A program made the position numbers and the translations under genes. DNA of 64,000 nucleotides, from positions 876,183 through 940,182 of the forward strand of contig NZ_CP113866.1 in the NCBI RefSeq assembly GCF_026914305.1. Reading direction: 5' to 3'. Origin of the DNA: Caldicellulosiruptor acetigenus (GTDB lineage Bacteria; Bacillota; Thermoanaerobacteria; Caldicellulosiruptorales; Caldicellulosiruptoraceae). Positions 58,925 through 64,000 of the stretch are shown piece after piece. The stretch's first letter is position 1; the number at the start of each line of letters is the position of its first letter. A model generated the notes under the pieces. The model did not search any database. It was not told the origin of the DNA and saw only the letters and a list, made by a program, of their open reading frames with translations.

Positions 58925-60107
58925 ATCTTTTCACCACATCTTTGAAGATTTCCAAAGCTTTATCTATGTGAGTTTTTTGAACAATCAAAGGTGGAGCAAA
59001 TCTTATTACGTTTCCACCTCCGCAACTGCTTGTCAAAAGTCCGGCTAAAGCTAACTCTTTTACAAGTTCTTTCACAGGGAAAGAAAATTCAACACCTATT
59101 AAAAGGCCCAAACCTCTGACATCTACCATAAAATCGAATTGTTCTTTTAGCTCAAGAAGCTTTTGTCTTAGGTAATTCCCCATCACATTTACATTTTCAA
59201 TTATATTTTCTTCTTCAATTATTCTCAACACCTCTAAAGCTGCTCTTGTTGCAAGCAAATTTCCACCAAAGGTTGAGCCATGCTCACCTGGTTCAAATGT
59301 AGCAACCTCTTTTTTGCAAAGCATAGCTCCAATCGGCACACCATTTCCAAGCCCTTTTGCAAGAGTAATTATGTCAGGAGTTATATCATACTGCTCAAAA
59401 CAAAAAAGACTGCCGCACCTACCAATACCTGTTTGAACCTCGTCAATTACAAATAAAAGCCCATGTTCTTTGCAAAGGCTATAAAGCTTTTGTACAAACT
59501 CTTTTGAAAGCACCTTTATTCCGCCTTCTGCCTGAACAAGTTCAATCATAACCGCTGCTGTTTTGTCATCTATAGCACTTTTTATCTTTTCAATGTCTGC
59601 CTCAACGTTTATAAATCCTTCTGGCATTGGCTCAAATGGCTTTTGATACTTCTTTTGACCTGTTGCAGCGGTTGTTGCAAGTGTTCTTCCATGGAATGAA
59701 TTTTCAAGTGTAATTATTTTATATTTAGAAAGCCCTTTTTTATAAAAATAATTTCTCACAAGCTTTATGGCAGCCTCGTTCGCCTCAGCGCCGGAGTTAC
59801 AGAAAAATACCTTGTCAAATTTAGAAACTTCAGCAAGTTTTTTTGCCAAAAGTGCTTGAGGTTCAATGTAAAACAGGCTTGATGTGTGTATGAGCCTTTC
59901 AATCTGAGCCTTTAAAGCAGCCACAAATTTTGGATGACTGTGCCCTAAATTGCACACAGAAATTCCAGAGATAAAATCAAGATACTCTTTGTTTTGGCTG
60001 TCATAAAGAATACACCCTTCTCCTCTTTCAAAAGCAAGTGGTATCCGACTGCCAAACACGTTGACATAGTACTGTGAATCATAAGAGATTATTTCATCTA
60101 TGTTCAT
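58902..60107 (-). CDS. argD: Acetylornithine aminotransferase
   Basis: 401 residues, PLP-dependent class III aminotransferase of arginine synthesis. [17 protein letters not shown] binds the PLP phosphate, [14 protein letters not shown] contains the cofactor Asp and [14 protein letters not shown] the PLP lysine. [15 protein letters not shown] is the N-terminal family motif. Ornithine or GABA aminotransferase activity is possible, but length and motifs favour ArgD. No other arg genes are here. ATG 60107 is preceded by GAGGGAG. Confidence 0.93.
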   Translation of the reverse strand: MNIDEIISYDSQYYVNVFGSRIPLAFERGEGCILYDSQNKEYLDFISGISVCNLGHSHPKFVAALKAQIERLIHTSSLFYIEPQALLAKKLAEVSKFDKVFFCNSGAEANEAAIKLVRNYFYKKGLSKYKIITLENSFHGRTLATTAATGQKKYQKPFEPMPEGFINVEADIEKIKSAIDDKTAAVMIELVQAEGGIKVLSKEFVQKLYSLCKEHGLLFVIDEVQTGIGRCGSLFCFEQYDITPDIITLAKGLGNGVPIGAMLCKKEVATFEPGEHGSTFGGNLLATRAALEVLRIIEEENIIENVNVMGNYLRQKLLELKEQFDFMVDVRGLGLLIGVEFSFPVKELVKELALAGLLTSSCGGGNVIRFAPPLIVQKTHIDKALEIFKDVVKRYADMGRA

Positions 60108-60139
60108 AATTTTGCTCCCTCACTAAAAATTTTTTAATA

Positions 60140-60168
60140 ATTATACATCAATATTTATATTTATTCAA
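60140..60168 (-). promoter_or_regulatory. Promoter of argD-UDG
   Basis: On the minus strand: TTGAAT (60163-60168), 17-base spacer, TATAAT (60140-60145). The -35 lies at the dedA stop codon. Confidence 0.62.
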
Positions 60169-60787
60169 CTTCAGCTGACTTTTTGCCTTTGAAGATTTTA
60201 TAGACAACATAACCCACAATTGCAGCAATTATTAAGGCTAATATGAGATAGTCAAAGCCTTTTAAATGCTCTTCAATTGACTTCCAGTTATCGCCAAGTT
60301 TTTTACCAAGATAGACAAAAAGCAAACACCAAGGAAATGACCCAAGGATTGTGTAGATACAAAACTTTACAAAGTTCATCTTTGCAATACCAGCAGGAAG
60401 CGAGATAAATGTCCTTATGACAGGCAGAAGCCTGCTCAAAAATATAGTAATTTCCCCTCTTTTTTGAAAAAATTTTTCTGCTCTTTCAAAGTCGTGCTTT
60501 GAGATAAAAAAGTATTTGCCGTACTTGAGTATAAATGGTCTTCCGCCAAAGTACCCTACTACATAGGCTATTATGGAGCCGGCAAGACCTCCTAAGGTAG
60601 CAACAATAGTCATGGAAAGCACGCTTCCAATTCCTTTGTATGCGAGGTATCCACCAAGCGGCAGGATGACCTCAGAGGGTATTGGAATGCAGGCAGACTC
60701 AAGCGTCATCCCTATGAATATGCCTAAGTGGCCAAACTGAGAGAGGTATTCAGCAATTGATATAAATATCTGTTTTATAAACTCCAT
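60161..60787 (-). CDS. DedA-family membrane protein
   Basis: 208 residues with about five hydrophobic segments. The motifs of the SNARE-associated/DedA family are seen: ESACIPIPSEVILPLGG, GGLAGSIIAYVVGYFGGRP and FLSRLLPVIRTFISLPAGIAKM. DedA proteins help maintain the membrane and recycle lipid carriers; some flip undecaprenyl phosphate. Undecaprenyl-diphosphatase is encoded nearby at 61830-62627, which fits. Ends in a basic tail. Confidence 0.92.
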   Translation of the reverse strand: MEFIKQIFISIAEYLSQFGHLGIFIGMTLESACIPIPSEVILPLGGYLAYKGIGSVLSMTIVATLGGLAGSIIAYVVGYFGGRPFILKYGKYFFISKHDFERAEKFFQKRGEITIFLSRLLPVIRTFISLPAGIAKMNFVKFCIYTILGSFPWCLLFVYLGKKLGDNWKSIEEHLKGFDYLILALIIAAIVGYVVYKIFKGKKSAEVE

Positions 60788-60883
60788 TTTTTATTCCTCC
60801 AGAATTCTTTCATATAGTATTTTGAATCTAAATATCATGTAATTTGAGAAATATATGAAGGTATCAAGGGGAAATAATCACCT

Positions 60884-61864
60884 ATGGGAAGAATTTTCGC
60901 AATCATTTCGACAATCCTTGGGTCGATAATAGGCGCTGGTTTTTCTACCGGTCAGGAGATTTTCTATTTTTTCTCTCAGTTCAAAGAAAAAAGTTTTTTC
61001 TATATCGGCTTTTCTTCCATTTTGATATTTCTAATTCTACTTTACCTTGTGAACATCAGGATTAAAAGCAGAATAATTTTAATAATATTCAAATTTTACA
61101 TCTTGCTCTTTTCTGTAATAACACTAATAGTTATGTTTTCTGCATTTGGTCAGCTAGGAAGAGAATTTTTGGGAGTAAGCAGGTATATATTTACTCTGCT
61201 TTGTTTTGTCATGAGCATTGCAATTTTCAAACATGGTTTGCTGGCAGTCATAAATATGAATAAGGTTGTGGTTAGTATTTTAATTACAGCGCTTATTTTT
61301 GTCTTTCTAAAGGCTTGGCATAAAAATGAGATAATGTTTCAATTTGAAAGTCTAAGATGCACTTTGCCAAAAGATATTTTAAATCATCTTATATTTCCTC
61401 TACTTTACTCCACTTACAATTCGTTGCTTGCCTTTCCTGTAGTAAATGGCCTTAAAGAAAGATTTTGTCAAAAAGAGATTAAAATTTCAATAGGGATATC
61501 ATCTATCATAATTTTTTTTCTGCTGAGCATTATAAACGTCATGCTACTTTGGGAAGCTAACCTTCAAACTTCCCAGATGCCTCTTTTGAAAGTTGAAAAG
61601 AATATTATTTTGCAGTTTGTCCTTATTACATGTGCACTTTTAGAAATACTTACAACTACTCTTGCAAACTACATGGGGCTTTCCTATTCTATAAAAAATC
61701 CAAAAGCTGAGTTTGTAATTATTATCCTTTCGCTTATTTTGGGCTTTAATGAGTTTCAGGAGCTGCTGAGAAAACTTTACTCTCTCATGGGATACATCGG
61801 TCTTGGCGTTATAGCAATGCTGAGCTTATCTACACTGCTCTTAAAAGATAGAAGGCTAAAATGA
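60884..61864 (+). CDS. YkvI-like membrane transporter
   Basis: 326 residues with about ten hydrophobic segments. The N-terminal [20 protein letters not shown] is the YkvI hallmark, related to the unwound first helix of LeuT-like transporters. Substrate unknown; amino acids are a fair guess from superfamily. Start ATG 60884 after AAGGGGAAA. Its last 35 bases overlap the convergent uppP gene. Confidence 0.82.
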   Translation: MGRIFAIISTILGSIIGAGFSTGQEIFYFFSQFKEKSFFYIGFSSILIFLILLYLVNIRIKSRIILIIFKFYILLFSVITLIVMFSAFGQLGREFLGVSRYIFTLLCFVMSIAIFKHGLLAVINMNKVVVSILITALIFVFLKAWHKNEIMFQFESLRCTLPKDILNHLIFPLLYSTYNSLLAFPVVNGLKERFCQKEIKISIGISSIIIFFLLSIINVMLLWEANLQTSQMPLLKVEKNIILQFVLITCALLEILTTTLANYMGLSYSIKNPKAEFVIIILSLILGFNEFQELLRKLYSLMGYIGLGVIAMLSLSTLLLKDRRLK

Positions 61865-62627
61865 CTGCTGCCAAGAAAAATCTGTAATATGCAAAAATTT
61901 TAAAACCACTTTTTTTGACAATACCAAGCAAAAAATGAATTGCAAGAAAACCTACTATAGCAGATGTAAAAAATCCAATTGCAAAGTTTGAAAACTCAGC
62001 AGACACATGATTGATGTTTTTTAAAAGCGACACAGCTCCTGCACCAAGTATAATGGGTGCTGACATCAAGAACGAAAATTTAGCTGCAGCTTCTTTTTTA
62101 AGACCAAGCAAAAGTCCTGTTGTCATTGTTATGCCAGATCGCGAAATTCCGGGGAAAAGGGCAAATGCCTGCGAGACACCAATTAAAGCTGCCTGCAACA
62201 CATTCATCTTTGAAAGCTCTATTTTATTTTTTGCAATTGAGTCTACGTAGTACAAGATAAACCCGAACACTGCAAGCACAATTGCAATCAAAAGATATTG
62301 TTTTCTAAAAACTTCCTCTACAATATTTTCAAAAAGATATCCAAAAAGTGCGCCGGGAATTGTTGCAACTATTATGAACCAAAGCAATTTTCCTTTTTCT
62401 GACTTTGGCTTTGCTATTCCTTGTACCACGATATCCAAGTAATCCTTCCAAAAATATACAAGTACTGCCAAGAGTGTTCCAAGGTGTAGAGCAACATCAA
62501 ATACAAGAGAGTGTTCTTTCCAGCCAAAAAGCCATGGAAAGATTATCAAGTGTGCAGAGCTTGAAATTGGCAAGAATTCTCCAAGTCCCTGCAGTATTCC
62601 TAAGAAGATTGCCTGAAATGCTGTCAA
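61830..62627 (-). CDS. uppP: Undecaprenyl-diphosphatase
   Basis: 265 residues, start TTG 62627 after [22 protein letters not shown] and [17 protein letters not shown] are the two catalytic motifs of UppP/BacA. The enzyme regenerates the lipid carrier for peptidoglycan and raises bacitracin tolerance. Six to eight membrane segments. Overlaps the ykvI-like gene end to end. Confidence 0.96.
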   Translation of the reverse strand: MTAFQAIFLGILQGLGEFLPISSSAHLIIFPWLFGWKEHSLVFDVALHLGTLLAVLVYFWKDYLDIVVQGIAKPKSEKGKLLWFIIVATIPGALFGYLFENIVEEVFRKQYLLIAIVLAVFGFILYYVDSIAKNKIELSKMNVLQAALIGVSQAFALFPGISRSGITMTTGLLLGLKKEAAAKFSFLMSAPIILGAGAVSLLKNINHVSAEFSNFAIGFFTSAIVGFLAIHFLLGIVKKSGFKIFAYYRFFLAAVILAFYLLRAV

Positions 62628-62713
62628 GTCTATAACCTCCTCTTGAGAATGTTTCGGACTAATTTATTATATCAAAAATATGTGATAGAAAAAATTAAAA
62701 TTCTATGAGAATT

Positions 62714-62722
62714 TGGTATAAT
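62714..62722 (+). promoter_or_regulatory. Extended -10 promoter of tsaD
   Basis: TGGTATAAT, a TGnTATAAT extended -10 element, 45 bases before tsaD. The -35 region (ATTAAA at 17 bases) is poor, as is common with extended -10 promoters. Confidence 0.5.
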
Positions 62723-62766
62723 AAAAGGGTGTCAAAGTTTCTAAGTAAGGAGCTGAGAACTAAAAG

Positions 62767-63777
62767 ATGCTTGTGCTTGGGATCGAGACATCATGCGACG
62801 AGACTTCAGCTGCAATTGTAGAAGATGGAAGAAAGGTTCTGTCAAATGTGATATACTCCCAGATTGATATTCATCATCAATTTGGTGGTGTTGTGCCAGA
62901 GATAGCTTCTCGCAAGCATGTTGAAAAGATTTCATATGTTGTTGACATGGCGTTCAAACAGGCAGGTCTGACAGTAGACACTATAGATGGTATTGCTGCA
63001 ACGTACGGACCTGGGCTTGTAGGTTCGCTTCTTGTTGGGCTTTCGTTTGCAAAGGCACTAAGCTATGCCAAAAAGCTTCCGTTTGTTGCTGTGAATCACA
63101 TTGAAGGGCACATTTATGCCAATTTTATAACATACCCTCAGCTCACACCACCACTAATTGTTCTTGTGGTCTCTGGAGGGCATACTAATCTAATTATTTT
63201 AAAAGATTTTGAAGAGTATGAGGTGGTTGGGAAAACAAGAGATGATGCGGCAGGCGAGGCTTTTGACAAGATTGCAAGGTACTTGGGGTTGGGGTATCCT
63301 GGCGGGCCTGCCATAGACAAAATTGCAAAGCTGGGTGATGAGGATAAATATAAATACCCAATTGCCGATGTTGATGGATACAATTTTAGTTTCAGCGGAT
63401 TGAAATCTGCTGTGATAAACCATGTTCATAGCCTTTGGCAAAAAAAAGAGGAATTTAAAATAGAAGATGTTGCTGCGTCTTTTCAGAAGACAGTTGTGAG
63501 CATACTTGTGGAAAAGACAATCAATCTTTCACTTGAGACAAATATAAAAAAAATAGCGGTTGCCGGTGGAGTTGCTGCAAACTCAAGGCTAAGAAGCGAA
63601 TTTTATAAAAAGTGTGCCGAGCACAATATTGAATTTTTTGTGCCGGAATTTAAGTACTGTACAGACAATGCAGCTATGATTGCTTCCTGCGGCTACTTTA
63701 AGCTGCAAAAAGGAATTGTGTCGTCTTATCGAGAAAATGCTGTACCTTATATAAGTCTTGTAAGCAAAAAAAGTTAA
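62767..63777 (+). CDS. tsaD: tRNA threonylcarbamoyladenosine synthase subunit TsaD
   Basis: 336 residues. It transfers threonylcarbamoyl to A37 of ANN-decoding tRNAs with TsaB and TsaE. GIETSCDETSAAIV is the phosphate-1 motif, the iron-binding histidines are in VNHIEGHIYAN and the last metal/ATP loop is YCTDNAAMIA. SGGHTNLI and VAGGVAANSRLR complete the set. An in-frame stop lies just upstream, so ATG 62767 is the first possible ATG. TsaB and TsaE are not in the window. Confidence 0.97.
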   Translation: MLVLGIETSCDETSAAIVEDGRKVLSNVIYSQIDIHHQFGGVVPEIASRKHVEKISYVVDMAFKQAGLTVDTIDGIAATYGPGLVGSLLVGLSFAKALSYAKKLPFVAVNHIEGHIYANFITYPQLTPPLIVLVVSGGHTNLIILKDFEEYEVVGKTRDDAAGEAFDKIARYLGLGYPGGPAIDKIAKLGDEDKYKYPIADVDGYNFSFSGLKSAVINHVHSLWQKKEEFKIEDVAASFQKTVVSILVEKTINLSLETNIKKIAVAGGVAANSRLRSEFYKKCAEHNIEFFVPEFKYCTDNAAMIASCGYFKLQKGIVSSYRENAVPYISLVSKKS

Positions 63778-64000
63778 TAGTTGATTACATCAATAATTTC
63801 CCTTTTATGATCTTGAGAGAGGTCCACAAAATAAGGAATGAGCACAGGTGGGCCTTCTTTTCTTGCAACAACCTTCACTATTGGTCTTGTCTTGTTGAAA
63901 GGATTTTCTTCGTACACAATAGCAATCTCACCCGTATTTAGAACAACAAAGCAACCCACCGGGTATTTTACCACCATCTTTAAAAACCTTTGAACAATGT
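63774..64000 (-). CDS. C-terminal end of probable HD-GYP phosphodiesterase (partial)
   Basis: The frame runs off the window edge without a stop: after 7 codons upstream of an internal ATG (63977) it is still open. The peptide IVQRFLKMVVKYPVGCFVVL continues NTGEIAIVYEENPFNKTRPIV, which matches the tail after the HD-GYP domain in c-di-GMP phosphodiesterases (FLK..xxYPVGxxVxLNTGE). It is thus probably the last 75 residues of a longer protein, not a 67-residue one. The catalytic HD-GYP motifs are not in view. Its stop overlaps that of tsaD. Confidence 0.68.
   Translation of the reverse strand, partial: IVQRFLKMVVKYPVGCFVVLNTGEIAIVYEENPFNKTRPIVKVVARKEGPPVLIPYFVDLSQDHKREIIDVINY

Noticed and set aside
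58428-59048. Several plus-strand ORFs over the UDG and argD genes
   Set aside because: All are antisense to well-supported genes and show no motif or ribosome site.
1-64000. Search for CRISPR arrays, insertion sequences, prophage or rRNA/tRNA genes
   Set aside because: No regular spaced repeats, transposase-like frames, terminal inverted repeats or tRNA-like cloverleaves were noticed. Read by eye only, so a degenerate element could be missed.

Overview
The window reads as a chromosomal segment of an AT-rich, anaerobic, fermentative, Gram-positive-type (monoderm) Firmicute. The gene set and protein style (L-lactate dehydrogenase, S-layer homology proteins, many TTG/GTG starts with strong Shine-Dalgarno sites, type IV pili without an outer-membrane secretin gene) fit a thermophilic clostridial lineage such as Caldicellulosiruptor. 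That genus call is recognition, not a database result. No rRNA, tRNA, insertion sequence, prophage or CRISPR array was seen.

Layout. 1-5.2 kb: tail of a PHP-domain phosphoesterase, comEC and holA, facing rpsT and ldh. 5.2-11.6 kb: oppBCDFA peptide-transport operon with a CodY-like box upstream, then an orphan lipoprotein. 11.6-15.8 kb: an M20 peptidase and a MocR-type regulator (PdxR) divergent from the vitamin B6 operon pdxST, with a compact shared promoter region, and an overlooked 54-residue Cys-rich gene. 15.9-21 kb: acpS-nnr-lipoprotein-alr-mazEF, the order known around acpS/alr in bacilli. 21-26.4 kb: ccdA and a TlpA-type thioredoxin, a GcvH-like protein without the usual lipoyl lysine position, a FecCD/BtuC-type importer whose ATPase carries an extra C-terminal domain, and a LUD-domain protein. 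26.4-30.2 kb: a ydaO-type (c-di-AMP) riboswitch ahead of an NlpC/P60 cell-wall hydrolase, then a mutarotase-like protein, a YqeG phosphatase and aroE.

30.2-46.9 kb: a long type IV pilus operon. It opens with a 1028-residue response-regulator protein whose C-terminal part is about eight ~100-residue beta-rich repeats, followed by pilB, pilT, pilC, pilins, pilD, a ComFB-family gene, more minor pilins, pilM, pilN, pilO and a giant GspK/PilX-like pseudopilin. A secreted von Willebrand factor A (VWA) protein follows from its own promoter. 49-56.4 kb is a signalling block: a zinc-ribbon/class III cyclase/ATPase/TPR protein, a c-di-GMP-I riboswitch with a readable terminator/antiterminator ahead of a small secreted protein, an apparently active GAF-GGDEF protein, a metallo-beta-lactamase-fold protein, and a paralogous GAF-GGDEF protein with a dead active site but an intact inhibitory-site motif. 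56.5-64 kb: an S-layer protein with three SLH motifs and three Fn3-like modules, a family 4 uracil-DNA glycosylase, argD, DedA, a YkvI-like transporter, uppP, tsaD and the 3' end of a probable HD-GYP phosphodiesterase.

How it fits together. The most coherent theme is nucleotide second messengers controlling the cell surface. The window holds a c-di-GMP synthase, a likely c-di-GMP sensor, a likely hydrolase (partial), a c-di-GMP riboswitch, a pilus extension ATPase with an MshEN-type c-di-GMP-binding motif, a ComFB protein inside the pilus operon, a class III cyclase, and a c-di-AMP riboswitch on a wall hydrolase. ComEC plus the type IV pili and ComFB also make natural DNA uptake plausible. 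Promoters, hairpins and riboswitch folds were read by eye; none was computed.
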